64,000 nucleotides of DNA from Perognathus longimembris pacificus (GCF_023159225.1 NC_063181.1:22346073-22410072); one strand, 5' to 3'; counted from the first letter of the stretch, positions 23,121 through 36,600 are shown. Notes: generated from the sequence alone by a model not told the origin. Made by a program: numbers and translations.

Positions 23121-24669
23121 GCCCTATGGAAATGGCAAAGCTGTCATTGTTTTCGTATCTCAGACTATATGGATTTACAATAACTGTCAGGGGTAATTAA
23201 GATCCTATTGAGCCAGTATGACTGGCTAAGATTAGTCCTAGTGACACCTCAAATATATTATTTTGTCAGATTTTTTATGTGCCCTCTCCCTATTAATTCA
23301 GAACATACCTATTTACAAAGAAAAAATTAATCTGTCCATAGTTCAAGTGCAGTTCTGCAAAAGGTCTGAGAGATTTCTGAAGATCCAGAGGCAAATAAGG
23401 TTTCCTGAACCCCACAAGGTTCTAAATATTGCTCCCACTGAAATGTCTTGTAAAATGGCTCCACATTTTTCCATGTAAACTGAAAACTTAGCAAAATACA
23501 TTCTTTGGTGATGTTCCCTCTTCTACTAAGGGGATCCAATTTATCCATCCAAACAGAATTATCTCTTCACTGATCAGTGAAGATGAACAGATAGCCTATG
23601 CTAGCCCATGGTTTGAACTTGTTAGAAGAACTCCAAGGCAAAGAGACTGCTCCCTCTCCCTCTTTTGAAACAGTCAGTGATAGTCAAAGAACATGACAAC
23701 ATGGAAAAAAGTCATAAAGGCTTTTATATGTGAGAGCCATTATTGCAAATCATGGACAGGATGTTTGCATGTTGATTGTTTTTGTGCATGCAAACAGAAA
23801 CACTTTGTATCTGGAACCCTAGTAAAAACTAATTCATAAAATGAATGGATACTCTTCTTTTTCCTTCTCTGTAAAGAATATCACCTTCAGTATTCAGAAA
23901 GAAAAAAAGCCATTGTCTTATGAGTGGAACAGAAAGACACAATGCCTATGTGCATCTATCTGATCACACAAAATAGTATTTATCAAAATGAAAACAAGAG
24001 ATGTTTTTCTGTTTTTTTGTTTTCTGTTTATTCATTCATTATCTGTCTTTGGGAGTATAAGGGGAGGCACAGAAGTAGAGGGAGAAAGGGTAAAAAAATG
24101 CAACAATGGTACTCATTGGATCCTATGAATGAACTATACAACTTGTAGATGGGAGATGAGGTGGATAATGGCATACAGTGAGGAAAAGGGTGATATTGTC
24201 CAAAAAGAAATCTGCTCTTTAGCTGACTTATTAAACTATAACCCCTCTCTATGTCACCTTCATAATAACAATTTCATGTTTTTTGAAGAAAAGAACAAAA
24301 CAAAGTGCTACCTCCTTTGAAACTGGTTTCTAGGAATTTAACACTGTTCCTGAAATATTTTCTTACAACCTTTTTTCTAACTAAACTAAACTTTCATAGT
24401 ACCCCAATTAATGTTCTGTGTCCTGAAAGAGAAAAGTGAAAGAGAAGCTGTTTCTGTCATTGGATGGTCTTTGATGGATTCCTTCTATCACTGCCAGGCG
24501 TATGATTCATCCACTAGTCAAGGATGCCTGATATAGCCTTCCCTTTTGATGAAGGGCCCAGGCTACCAGTGTCTATCAAGAAATCTCTCTTTTCATTGGT
24601 AGTTGGGATGTCAAATGCCAAATGACCTTTCCACTTATTTCTTCCAGCACTAAAGATACTTGTCAAAAT
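23121..24669. other. Unannotated sequence
   Basis: About 1.5 kb without a recognised repeat or gene. The open frames are at most 74 codons and show no known motif. Confidence 0.4.
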
Positions 24670-24880
24670 GCTTTATAGAATACAGAGCCTACTATTTGCA
24701 CACATCTTGAAATCATCCCAACAAGGTGGCCATAATTATTCTACTTTTTCATTGTAAAAGTTAAGGTTTAAAAAGTTCATCTTCCTTGCCCAAAACTGAA
24801 CACTATAAAGAACAAACCAAATCTTGAAGCTGGGATTTCTAATTGTAAATCCCAGTGTCTCCCATAATCCAGCCTGTCCC
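24670..24880 (-). repeat. MIR SINE remnant
   Basis: The reverse complement of MIR: 'cttgaaatcatcccaacaag', 'ttaaggtttaaaaagttcat', 'cttgcccaaaactgaac', 'gaagctgggatttctaat' occur in order. Moderately diverged. Confidence 0.65.
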
Positions 24881-25689
24881 ATTAGGGGCCTCCCTGTGCT
24901 GATGCAGCCTGCTCCAGTCATGATTTGAGGCAGTTTTTTCTCAGCAGAGTCAATTTCCACCCATTTCACCTACCCACTCATCTCCTAGACCTTAGAGGAA
25001 ATAATAGCTTAAATCACAAGCAAATGCTTTACATTATATAGGGGCTTTTGTGCTTATATAGTGAAATTGTGTTTCACCTTAAGTAGTTCATAAAAACTTA
25101 ATCATTAGAGAGCAAATTATTTCTAATTTTACATCCAAAGATATCACTGTCAAAGTCATTGGTCCTGCATATATTTTGGATATATAGTGAATGATGGATT
25201 ACCAACTGTTTATCTGAAACAATTTGTTGGAAGTTGGCAACGATTTGAGCATTTGATCCTAAACTTTAAAGGTCTATAAACTTAATTTTATCAATTGATC
25301 TCAGGTTGAACAGACTTCAGAAGACTTTCATTCAACCGCAATTGTCTAAGATATTCGTTGCTGGATCAAAATGAGTCTCCCTCTGCAAATGTTGAATGCA
25401 TACCTACCCTGTACTCACTTTCATGCTGGGCATAGTCTTTGTAGAGTACATGCTCTTGGGACCATCCCATCTCTTACCATTAGCATTTCAGTGCACACTG
25501 ATCTTTCGGTGTACCCCTTTGCAAATGCCAGCCCCTGGATAGCTTACACAAAAGAGCAATCCTTTTAACAGTGCCAAATGGAAGGGAGGTGTAATCGGAT
25601 TATCTATTCTCCACTAGCTCCCAGAGTCTCACCAAAATGAAAAAGCTCTAACCACTCACAGTAGTAGCTGGTTATTTTGTGGGGGGCTG
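24881..25689. other. Unannotated sequence
   Basis: No repeat or gene is recognised. Confidence 0.4.
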
Positions 25690-25827
25690 TGTGTTATTGT
25701 TCATTAGGCCAGGATCCCATTATGCACCTCAGGCTGGCTGCAAACTCACTGGGTAGTCCAGACTATCCTTGAACTTGCTGAATGTCCCAAGTGCTGTGAT
25801 GATAGTTGTGGGCCACCATGCCCAGAG
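25690..25827 (-). repeat. B1-like (7SL-derived) SINE monomer
   Basis: The plus strand ends 'gtgggccaccatgcccag', the reverse of a B1 start, preceded by 'gtcccaagtgctgtgatgat' and 'ctcaggctggctgcaaactc'. A single monomer, moderately diverged. Confidence 0.75.
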
Positions 25828-26770
25828 CAGTGACTTGTTTGTTAATTCACCTGTTACTAGTTACATTCTCCTTTTATTTCACATTGACACTTACCTATCT
25901 GTGATTCCTTCATAGTCCAAATAAAGTATGTTCCCTTGTGTAAATTTTTGAGATCTGCCCTGAATCACAGAACCAAGATACAGTACTTCCCCTCAAGAAC
26001 CCCTTAGGCGGGAGAATAACCACATCAATATTTCAGCTATAGGCTACACGTTCTCCAGCGTGCATGAATATATGTCCTCTAGTAAGAATATGCAAGAGAG
26101 CATTACTTGTGTTCATCACTTGTGCGATGGATTTTATTCACTGTAGGAGTTGTCTACAAAAAATGTAGCATCTAATTTTCTTCTTGTTCTCTCTAAACAC
26201 TGTTTTCTCATATACAAGTTTTTTTTAAAAAATCTAACATCCCTTCAGATTAAGGAGATTAAGATATATCATGTAATGTACATTTCTTAACATAGTGCCT
26301 TGTACAAAATGTAACCCTTAAACATAATAACTTTAATATGTTTCTTTTCTTCCCTAACAGACCTATATGTTTTTTGATTCCCAAGTGGATCATAAGCTGC
26401 AAATACTTGGTAGTCCTGACTGGACTCCTGGGTAACTTGACCCCAAAGCCCAAGGATCTACAGAACATGTCACATTTGCTATATTAAGATTATCTAAACA
26501 TGCTAAAGTTTTATTACTTTTGATATCTGATTAACATTTCACTACTCGATGCCTATATTGTAGAGAATACTTTTCCCCTAGAGCTCTTTATATCCATAGT
26601 ATTTCAACAAGCCATTGTAGATTTAGCTTTAAAACTCTTCCATTACCTCCCTCTCCCCCAAACCCTTTGTTTCTCATAATCTATGGAAATACGTTAAATA
26701 TAAGTAAAACAAAGTTGAGGAAGAAATAATCCACTTCCTTCTTTTTGAATTTATTAAAAAGTAAATTCAT
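25828..26770. other. Unannotated sequence
   Basis: No repeat or gene is recognised. Confidence 0.4.
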
Positions 26771-27086
26771 CAGCTGCTACTCGGGAGACACAGACAGGAG
26801 AATCAGGATTCAATATCACTCCAGATAAAAGTTGGCTAGACACAGGGTAAAAAAAGACAAACAACTACAAAAGCATTACTTGCAAAAATGTTTGGTGTAA
26901 GTGAACTGAACACTTCAGGGGGGGAAAGGGAAAGTGGGAGGAGGGAGGGTGGTATGAGGGACAAGGTAACAAACAATACAAGAAATGTATCCAATGCCTA
27001 ACGTATGAAACTGTAACCTCTCTGTACATCAGTTTGATAATAAAAATTTGGGGAAAAAAAAAGTTGGCTAGACCACTAACTCAAAA
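26771..27086 (+). repeat. 7SL-like SINE remnant split by an L1 tail
   Basis: 'agctgctactcgggagacac' and 'aggagaatcaggattcaata' mark a 7SL-derived fragment. It runs to 26841 and resumes at 27073 after the inserted L1 tail. The continuity across the insert shows it was in place first. Confidence 0.6.
26842..27062 (+). mobile_element. Second ~220-base L1 3' tail
   Basis: A plus-strand copy of only the last ~220 bases of the L1 3'UTR, from 'acagggtaaaaaaagac' through the purine-rich tract to the A-rich tail after 'ataaaaatttgg'. The 11-base duplication 'gttggctagac' is perfect (26831-26841, 27063-27073). Its 5' end coincides, within the 1-3 bases of microhomology, with that of the nested tail at 19387-19609. 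Confidence 0.92.
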
Positions 27087-27290
27087 ACAAGCCAGGTGTG
27101 GTGGCTCACACTGCTGAGATGATCTACTTGGTAGTCAGAAATGTGAGGATTGATGCTCAAGACTAGCCTAGAAAAAAGCATAGGAACATGAAACCATAAC
27201 TGAAAAACAAAAGCAAAAAGGCTGGAAAGGAGAGCAAGTGTTTAGCAAATGCAAGATTTGACTTTAATCCTACCAGCATTTTTTAAAGAT
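27085..27290 (+). repeat. Composite 7SL-like SINE, diverged
   Basis: It starts 'gccaggtgtggtggctcaca' (7SL-like) and continues into an A-rich linker and a poorly preserved right half ending before 'accagcattttttaaag'. The right half may be Geo- or ID-like but is too diverged to be certain. Confidence 0.65.
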
Positions 27291-30200
27291 TAAATATATA
27301 CATAGCTAATGATTAATAGATAATTCTTTCACTTCCCTCTCCATGGTTTTCATAATAAAATTCTCTACTTTTATATAATTTAAATTTAAAGACTACAAAG
27401 ATCTGGTTTGGAAAATTCTCTCTTGTACAAAGTGATTTTATCTTCTTTAGCAATTATTCTTAGGTAAGCTGCTCTTTGAGAAACAAGGAGTTTTTATTTC
27501 TTCTGGATTATTTTCTACTTCTGGAATTAAAAAGGCCAGATGGTTTATTATCTAATATTATTGCCATCAGTTCTTTGACCCACAAAGCATTAACCCATCA
27601 TTTTAATTAACGTGTGCCCAATGTGCCTGAAAAATTGATTTTTGAGAGTTATAAAAGTCTAGGTAAAAAGTATATTGTCTGTACTGTAAGAAAAAAGATA
27701 AGACTAACTATTTTTTTCAAAGACCACTGATCTTAATTTCCATATTTTGAAATACACTGGGAAATGTCAAAAATCTGCTTTCAAACACATCAATCACAGA
27801 ACGTTCAGTAACAAAGAACAAAACTTTGTAGAGAACAAGTTCTGCTGGACTGCTTGAACCTATCAAGTAGTATTGGTTATCCTAACCAGCTGATAGTCAG
27901 GTAAGCAAAGAATAAAATGGAAACTATGAAGATGATAATTCAATTCTGTGGTTATGTGCTAAGACCAATTAACTTAAGAATCAAAAATAAATTCGAGTTA
28001 ATTTAGTACTCCTTGCCTCAATCCTGCATGAAACATGAGGACATAAACATAAATATATAATCAAGCTACTGCAAGCAATTCATGAAGACATGCCTCCAAT
28101 TGGAGAGACAATGGGAAATAATTAACAATTATGTGGAAAAGAAGTTTTATGTACCTTTGCTCTATGGATAAAAGATGTCTAAACTCTACTTGATATCAAG
28201 GCCCTTAGCATTATTTTGATGGTCCCAAGTGGCAGTTGGTACTGGCAGTAGCCACACCACTCTCCCTTCTGTTTCAAAAATATGACATTCATTTATTATT
28301 ATTCCTCCCTTCTCCTGAAATTTCTTCCCAAATCCTCCCTACCTTCATTCTCCCCAGAATTTCCTGGCCAGCCACCACACTGATTATTTCTTTCTATGAA
28401 TGGGCATAGGTTTTCCTATGCTATTTATGAGGTATATAAAACATGTGAATTCTGTCCTCCAAACTGCATCATAAACCTTCATTCTCCACCATGGGTGTTA
28501 GATCTCCATGCACTTTTCAATTTAAAAAATATTGGAAAAAGACTCAAGGCAATAAAATAGGAGGGTTTACAATGCAGTCTTTGCAAAAAAATAGGAGAGA
28601 GGAAGGACAAGGAGTGAGGGAAGGAAGGGAAGACATATTTTAAGTATAACACAGAATGCAAAAGGCATTGCTTTTCTTTTAGATCCCTACTAGAGAATCT
28701 AATTCTCACTACTTTGAAGCGTAGAAGATTGATCAGTGTACCAAAATGACAAGGCAGAAATCAGGATGATGTTTCAATGTTCTATTATACTAGTACCAAG
28801 TACTAGTGCTTGGTGGATTTTTCTGCACGATCTCTTAGATCTTACTCTTGACATCATCCTTTTCTTAGGCCAGGAATAAATGGACCATGCCCTACTTGCT
28901 TCTATCACTACAACACATCAGTGTATTCTTTTGGGGGAGCAAGGAAGAACTTTTCAAAATCCCCTTAGGAAGTTTCATCTCACCTTCTTAGTCCCTGGCC
29001 AGTGGCCTTGAATTGCTTTCAGATAATTGGGGCCAGCCTGGGGCAAGTCATGGTAGGAAGGAATGAGACAGTAAACCCTGAAGCGCAAGGCCTTCTAGGC
29101 TAGCATCTGCAAGAAAAGGATGGATGCCCAGGAGGCAATCAGTAGTGGTACGCAATACCAAACCTATGCAAAGGTTCGTGCTGCAAAGCAAGAGGAATCT
29201 GTTCCACTTCGCAGGGAAGCCAGCCTGTCCTCATTTCATTTGGACATAAAAAAAAAAAACAACAGACAGAAATGAGGAAGAGGGAAAAAGAAAGAAAATG
29301 AGGAGCAAAGAACAAAATAAATCCAATAAAACATCTTTGACTTGCAAAAATTGAGATTCTATAATATAATCATACAGAAGAGAAAGTTAAAAACAGACAG
29401 AAAACATATCTTGGATTATTCAATAGGCTATTAGGAGAATACTGAGTACTTATTTTCCTTTTTTTTTTCCTTCAGAGCATTCCAAAAAGACTTAAATAAG
29501 ATCAAAAGAGAATGCCATTTGAAATAAGAATAGACTTTCTGATAATAGATACCTCCAAGGGAGGCTGTCAGATATCATTAGAGCTGGGGTCTCTCATCCT
29601 CCTCTGCCCTTTCAGCCTCAGGCTACACACTAGGCCTGTCCATTCTAGATGCTAAACAGCCTTTCCTCTGCATACGTTGGCCCTCTCCATCCCACCACCA
29701 TTGCTTTAAGCCAAACACTTGTAATAGTTCCACTGAGTTCTTGCAATAGCTTTACATCTTTTTTCTCCATGGCACGCTAAAAATATTGAGTTATATAAAA
29801 AGGAAAAAAAAACTTGATTGTGTCTTCTTTGTACTTTTAACTTCTGGTTAGCCTTAAGGATTCAAACTCATGTAAAAGTCTTGTTGAGTCCTTCACTTAC
29901 GGATGAGATGAGGTCAAAATTTAGCCAGTTAGTTAAGGCAACCCCAGTTTGAGATATGTTAAAAGTGCTGAATTACTTTTTAGTGTTTGTGATATTTTCA
30001 GGAAAAGACTAATTGTATCACCCACTGATCTTTACATATGATTTCTGCATGCAGAAAGCAAACAAGACTTATAAGAAAAATATAATTTGCTAAAACAAAT
30101 GGAAGATTGGAAAGGGCATATTATTATCCAGAGCATTTTTCTGTACTGTCCAAATCCTGGTGGCTGCTTAACAAACTTACTGAATCAAACCTTTTTATTC

Positions 30201-30365
30201 AATTCCGACATATGGCATTTTCATAGCATATTCCCACCCCATGTTTGTTTGCTTTAGTCTAAAGAGAGATGCCCAACTTATTCAACTAAATCTATAAAGA
30301 AGAATTGCCCTGCTATTTCAAGTGCTTTGTTTTCCTGTCCTGTCAGTCACAAGCCATTTTAAAAT
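27291..30365. other. Unannotated sequence
   Basis: About 3 kb with no recognised repeat or gene. The stretch 28980-29220 is locally richer in G+C. A short purine tract lies at 28593-28631. Confidence 0.4.
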
Positions 30366-30732
30366 ATGAGCCTAATCACCAGTGTTCCAGGGGGCTTGCC
30401 ACAGGAGGGAGCTGGGATGCAGGAAGGCTCCGAATCACAGCAAGTGTGGGTCTGGGCTCCTAGGCGCCAACTGGCGTACATGCAGTCTCCAGCTGGTGCA
30501 CACCTGCACACAGAATCCCACCTCACCAGGACAAGCTCAGGTTCCTGCCCTCAGCCTTGGCATAGGCGGTAAGGGGGAGTGTTGGCCTCTTAACCAACCT
30601 GTGCAGAATCCTGTCACGCATTCATACACCAGCCACTCTGTAAGAGAGACTAAAGAAAGTCAGGCAGGTGTGGTCCTTTTCATAGCAAATGGGGACCATT
30701 CACTATCCTGCAGCCCGTTTGCTGGGGACTGA
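30366..30732. other. G+C-rich patch with overlapping open frames
   Basis: About 370 bases are visibly richer in G+C than the surroundings. Two overlapping plus-strand frames (68 codons from 30366, 116 codons from 30382) are open. A donor-like 'cggtaagg' occurs at about 30567. No protein family is recognised. It could be an old LTR piece, an exon of a noncoding transcript, or a conserved element. Confidence 0.3.
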
Positions 30733-31559
30733 TTTTGGTGACTGGATTAAAAATAGACACATATTTTTTTAAAAAGAAAATATGTTCTGTAAGGAAAAGG
30801 ATTTCTTATTCCTGGATTTCATTTGAGTGTCATTTTACAATTCTAAAAATGTATACTTATCTAAAGATATCAACCTGGAAATTTCTTTAATGTTAAGAGG
30901 AAAATATATTTTTCAAATTGGGACTTTTTTCTGAAAAGGACAGCCATGAAATTGTGGAGGAGAAAGGGGGCAGCCAGCAAGCCAGTACAATCAGTTGAAT
31001 AAAAACTGGTGATCAGTGAGGTGGCTTGTCATAGCCAGGTCACCCTCAAATTCTAAAATGTGTCAACCATTAGGTCACCTTGATGAATTAATTTATGTTG
31101 ATCTCAAGAAACTCAACTAGATTTTCAAATTTAGTCCCCTTGAAAAGGTATATATGAACTCTAAGGATTTATGCCCACAAGGATTAATTAGCAGTAAAAG
31201 TACTGAGTCACCCTATGGTTTTAGTTACTCATCATGCATACATCCTATTGCTATTCTAATGCTAGTATTATTTTCTCATTTTTAACAGAATATTTAACTT
31301 TCATTTTCCCTTTTTGTACACCATATCATGGATACGTATTCACACTCCTGAGTGAATTAATTTCATACATTGAGACTTCAGCAATCATTAGTGTCATCAT
31401 AATTACAGTAATTATATGAATAATGAAGCTCAAGTGATCACAGAGACACAACTTAGTGTAAGTGATGGGCAAAGTCAACCACCCCTGGTAACCAATATAA
31501 TTTAGTTATATTTTAACTTATAAGAGTTCAAAAATGTTTTCCTGTGACTCATAAAGGGA
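30733..31559. other. Unannotated AT-rich sequence
   Basis: No gene or repeat family is recognised. Confidence 0.35.
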
Positions 31560-31830
31560 TATTGTATATTCGGCTAAAATTTGATGGATCTAATGCTACA
31601 TTTATTTAATGAAGAATATGATGAGGCTTGTAATTACAGTAAACCTTGTTATTTTCTAGTTATCAATAGTGAGACCATTAAGGTACATAACAAAGTAATT
31701 AAAAAGAAGTGCATGTAATTGACATAAATATTATAGGTTATCTTACCTGGTAGCCAATGGTTATAATTGGCTAATTAAGAATTAATTAACTAAGGCAAAT
31801 TATAACTGGTCTTATTAAGAATTCAACAAT
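31560..31830. other. TAATTA-rich AT block
   Basis: Many homeodomain-type words occur (taatta, aattaa, taattg), with a dense cluster at 31755-31800 around 'ggctaattaagaattaatta'. No repeat family is recognised. Confidence 0.35.
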
Positions 31831-32269
31831 GGATACACACACGTAAGGTTATATGTGTTCATATTTGTTTATATTTGTCCTAAGTGACCTCAATACATGG
31901 CCATTTTGTTCTTGTCACATCATTCTTTCCAATCTGTAGAGCTTTTGACATTAATAGATCGGGGTGATGGTGGTAGTATCGAGAGCATCTGAAACTGTGA
32001 ACTTCTTGAAGACAAAAATATGATTCCCCTTCTCTCCCCAGATTCTTTTGCAATATCATTCCACCTCATCCACACTGAGAGACGCTTAAAAATGCTATAA
32101 ATAATTCTCTTTCTACTCATAATGATCAGATTTTTATTAAATGTCTTAACATCTTAATCTATTTTTATATAAAAAGAAAACATTTCTCTTTCTACACATA
32201 CATGCCAAACTCCACTACTAATTCAGTTCAATGTTTAGTGTAAAATCTCAATTGTATAATATTGGACAT
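31831..32269. other. Unannotated AT-rich sequence
   Basis: No gene or repeat family is recognised. Confidence 0.35.
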
Positions 32270-32765
32270 ACATATTTTCAGGTCTTTTATCTACTTATAC
32301 TTAGATTTTCTCTGTTATAGTTGAGGGTTGGACCCAATTTCTTTTGTTCATTTAATGATATAGTATTGACCGAAAAGTTTATTTTTTTCTTTGATTCCCA
32401 ATACTATCATGGCATTTTTTCAGTTTTTTATCTACCCATGGCTGTAATTTAAAATAGTATGCCAATATTACAATGTCTTAGTATCCTAATACATCCAGCT
32501 TAATGGTATTTAATAAAGTCAGAAGCCTCTGCTCTGTTCTATGGCAAGATTTCCTGCCTATCTTTGCAGTTTTGTTCTTACATAAACATTTTATAATTGA
32601 TTTAACAAATAATATTTTTCCTTTGGAGGAGGGAAGATGATACTAAATCTCTAGATAAATTTATAAGAAAATTGACATTTTAAAAATACTGATTTTACCA
32701 ATCTACATAGATCATCCTTTTATTCAATTAGTATGCTCATAAAAACCTTTATGTTTTATGCTTAT
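32270..32765 (-). mobile_element. Ancient L1 ORF2 remnant
   Basis: The plus-strand words 'gagggttggacccaatttct', 'tgattcccaatactatcat', 'aaattgacattttaaaaata' and 'ttttaccaatctacatagat' occur in the order expected for the reverse complement of the region just after the L1 reverse transcriptase core. It is strongly decayed with no open frame. It may extend further right. Confidence 0.6.
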
Positions 32766-32866
32766 GATTGTTCTTGTGCATTTTGTTACTTTAAAAACTA
32801 AAGTGTAAATGACATCGATGTATATGTAGCTTTCTACAACTACATGAAAATCCATAATTTACAGTT

Positions 32867-32965
32867 GCTTTTCTCAAAATGTGTTCCAAGGACAGCTGTA
32901 TCTTAAGGAAGTAATTAAAGTTGCATATTTCTAGGCCTCTCCTCATAATTGTGAAATCAAATCTC
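32867..32965. mobile_element. MER5-like hAT fossil, partial
   Basis: The start 'ttctcaaaatgtgttccaag' is close to the MER5B-type end. The rest decays quickly and the other end is not clear. Confidence 0.4.
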
Positions 32966-33421
32966 TTATGGAAAATGCCAAAAACCTTTGTTGCAAATAA
33001 GTGTCTTTTCTCTGTGTCATTAAGTTTGCAAACTACATGCTAAAGTTTGTTATAGAAATACAAATTCAGTTTATGGGTTTGTTTTTTAAGTGAGTACATG
33101 ATTATCTCTTGGTTTCACTAACTTTTGTAGTGTTTCAATTCTGTTATGTTTTTGTTTCTTTAAATGTTCTGAATGTTATCTCATTTGAAGTAGATGTTTT
33201 AAATGTTATTCAAAGCAATAGTAGTATACTCTGGATTTTTTTCTACCTATTTATTCTTCTTTTATATACACAGAAAATATAAGACTGATCTAGAGTTTAC
33301 CTTTCTTGGAAAGTTCAAAAATTACATCTCTATATCAATTGTTCTAGAACCTGAAAATTGACATTTACACAATAAAGTCCTTTGAATATTATTAAGCTGA
33401 CTACCTGAGTCTATAGACTGT

Positions 33422-33632
33422 GTTTTTGTTGGTGTTGTTTTGACAGTCCTGGGGCTTGGACTCAAGGCCTGAGCACTGTCCCTGACTTCTTTTTGCTCAA
33501 GGCTAGAACTCTGCCACTTAAACCACAGTGCCACTTCTGGCTTTTTCTATATATGTGGTGCTGAGGAATCGAACCCAGGGCTTCATGTGTACAAGGCAAG
33601 CGTTCTTGCCACTAGGCTATATTTCCAGCCCT
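33422..33632 (-). repeat. IDL-Geo-like dimeric SINE
   Basis: A minus-strand copy: 'gtcctggggcttggactcaa' (Geo side) to 'gaatcgaacccagggcttca' (ID side). It is flanked by 'ctatagactgt' (33411-33421) and 'ctgtagactgt' (33633-33643), an 11-base duplication with one mismatch. The tail is mixed T/G rather than pure T, so it is somewhat older than the 9.6 kb copy. Confidence 0.9.
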
Positions 33633-33643
33633 CTGTAGACTGT

Positions 33644-36600
33644 TAAAATCTAAGATTCCAAGCAATCCAAAAGAAGGCTCATAGATATAGTAAATGACTC
33701 TTAATACTTTAAACACCAATTTATTGACAGTTGAATTCTTCTTTCACATATCACAATAATAATTTGTTATTATTTATCTCAATATATTTTACTCATACTA
33801 TTTATCACTATAAGAGTAAATTAAAGTTTATTATATCTCTGTAGTTTTTAACTGGAAGCTTGATTGTGTACAACATCATATGTTCTGATAATAATGTATA
33901 CATGTATTACCAAGTCAAGGAATAGTATAATAAAACACATCAATTTTTATATTACTGAGATATTTGAATGGTAGCTGAGGTGTTTATAGAATTACCAGAA
34001 ATATTCTATAAAAGAAGACAATAGAACTCAAAATTTTTATTATCTTTGAAAATAAAAGGAAATTAGGTACTTGTACCCTTTTACCAGTTGTTAACTTATA
34101 CTTGCATTTCATTGACTTTCTATCTTAACTAAGCTTTTAGTGTATTTCCATCTCCTACCATTATATCAGCCTGTTTACTTCATTCTCACTTTATTCTTAA
34201 AACAAGTCATTGTATTGGCATGATTTAAGTGCATAACTAGCCATTCCTCATATATGCATTTACAATGGTCTCTTAAATCTTCATATTTGTGCTACATCAT
34301 AAATATTTCTGTTCAACTCCTTTTGACTATTCCATTTACAATTTAATGCTCAGTGTTAGCAAATCTGATGTGTGAAACAGGTGTTCCCTGATTGAGCATT
34401 GCATAGATGGGTTAATTAACCTAAAATGTTAAGGAGTCACCTAAGCATAAACACAGTTGTTTTATGGTTGACCAAGATCAGATAGCATGGTGTGATATCC
34501 ATCATATTTTTATCATTTTTGAGAAAATATGAATATTGGGATTATTTTTATTAATGCTATTAATCACTAATATGTGATAGGCGATATAACTGATGGACAT
34601 GCTGAATACATGCATCTTTCCTAAATAGATGCAAAAGATCAAACAACAGAAGAAAGTTCAAAAAATGAAACATTAAGTATGAGAGTGACAAACTATTTTT
34701 CCTTATCGTGTATCCCCAAGGTGTTCTTCTACAAACAAATTTCACCTTCTCTAAGTTCCTTTGACTAAAATCTGCTCTTCACTTTTAGGGACTATATTAG
34801 GTGAACTCGTTATTATATTCCCTGTTGTATTAACTAAGCTTTTCCTTCAGTTACACAATTTATTTTTATCTTGAAATTAGTAACAGCTTTATGACTTTTG
34901 ACAACTTCATATCACCTTCAAACTCATCCTTACACTCACCTTTAGATACAAAACGTTCAGATTCAAACTATATTCTTTTTTGAAATACCAATTAAATTTA
35001 GAGGTGATATTAAGGTAAAATGAAAGTAGAAAACACTATAGAGCTTTTCTTAATAATGTTATCATCTTTCTCCATGCCTGGGGACTAACTTACAGTTGAA
35101 ACATAGTTCTAACAAGCTCCTTCTAATATGTTCAGGAACTCATTTCCCTTGCATGAGGGGGCCAAGGTAGTTCTGATATATGCTAACTTCTGCATGATAT
35201 TGAATCTTGAATCATATGAGGCTCCAATCAATGTAATGAATGTTCAGTCTAATTCTTGACATCTTCTTTATAATATATTAATTATTCTCAGTACAATGCA
35301 AGAGATGTTTTGTTTTAGTTTGAAGAACACAAAACTTGAATACCAAATGAAATAAATCACAGAAGAAAAACTCAGATGACAAGACCATTGTTATTATGGT
35401 TTCATATAAGTTATTCAAGTTAATTCAATCTATTTTTTTTCAGTCAGAAGTTTGGTATTCATAGTTCAAGTGATCTAAACAATAGGAATTCCAGATACAA
35501 GAATAAACTAGTATCATTTCCCAAGATGCTCTTCTGGGTAAGTAGAATCTCCTCAGGATCCACTTCTAGACCAATTCATCCTGTAATAATAAACTTAAAT
35601 TGTCCTCTCCAAGCCTGCTGCTAACAGTTGTACTCTTACATTATGTATGAGTATTTTCTTGTTGCACGAAGAAACTACATAGGGTTCCATTAGTGATTTT
35701 CAATTTCATGCTAAGCTTTGCAATTTATTAGTGTTATTTAGGCTAATGTACTATTATTTTGCATATTTTATATCATTTGTTATTCATGCAATGTGATATT
35801 TAAGAATTGGGGATCAATAATTCTTCCATGTTGTTTACAAAATTGTGTGATTAAAGACTAATTCAATTAAATCTCCTACTGCCTTGACTTTCCTGGGAGT
35901 TATTTTCTAAGAAATGTATCTTATCTTTTCCTTTTCAAAACATAGGACTGCTATTTGGAAAGCAGAATTTTTTAACAAACATTTTAACTCAAATATTTAA
36001 ATGTCTGCATTGAAGCTATCTAGTAACAAAAAGTGCTTTGCATTTTAATTCTAAAATTCCAATTGATAGGAGTGAGAGAATTTTGTAAATTTTGCCAGAT
36101 TATTAGGATATCCAAAGAATTAAATATACTTAATTTTTCACCTATACACAAAACTGTATTGTTTGTGTTTGGTGCTAGAAGGCAAGAACTGCTAGATAAA
36201 TCTTTGTTATTTTAGCTTAAATGGTAAGGAATGGTGAAGGAAATATGAACTACATAAGTAATGCATGCACATGTACAATATTAGAAACATGAAGTGCTTG
36301 GGCAGCCTCACTACATTTCTCTACCAAAAGCAAGTTTGAATACCGAGACATATCTAGTTACAAAATCGGTATCTTCTTTAGTGTAAAGAGAAAGTGTTGT
36401 TTAATACCTGCTAGATTCACACATGTGTTACTGCATTATCCTTAAAAGTAGGACTTTCACCAGCAAGAAGATGGTCTCTCACTAAAATAAAATCTTTCCC
36501 CAAATTACTACAAAGACAATCAATGAGGATTTTATCTTGTGTTATTGATTCGTATTGAAGTCAGAAAAAAAATCTACTTTTCTAAGGAAAAAAAAACCAG

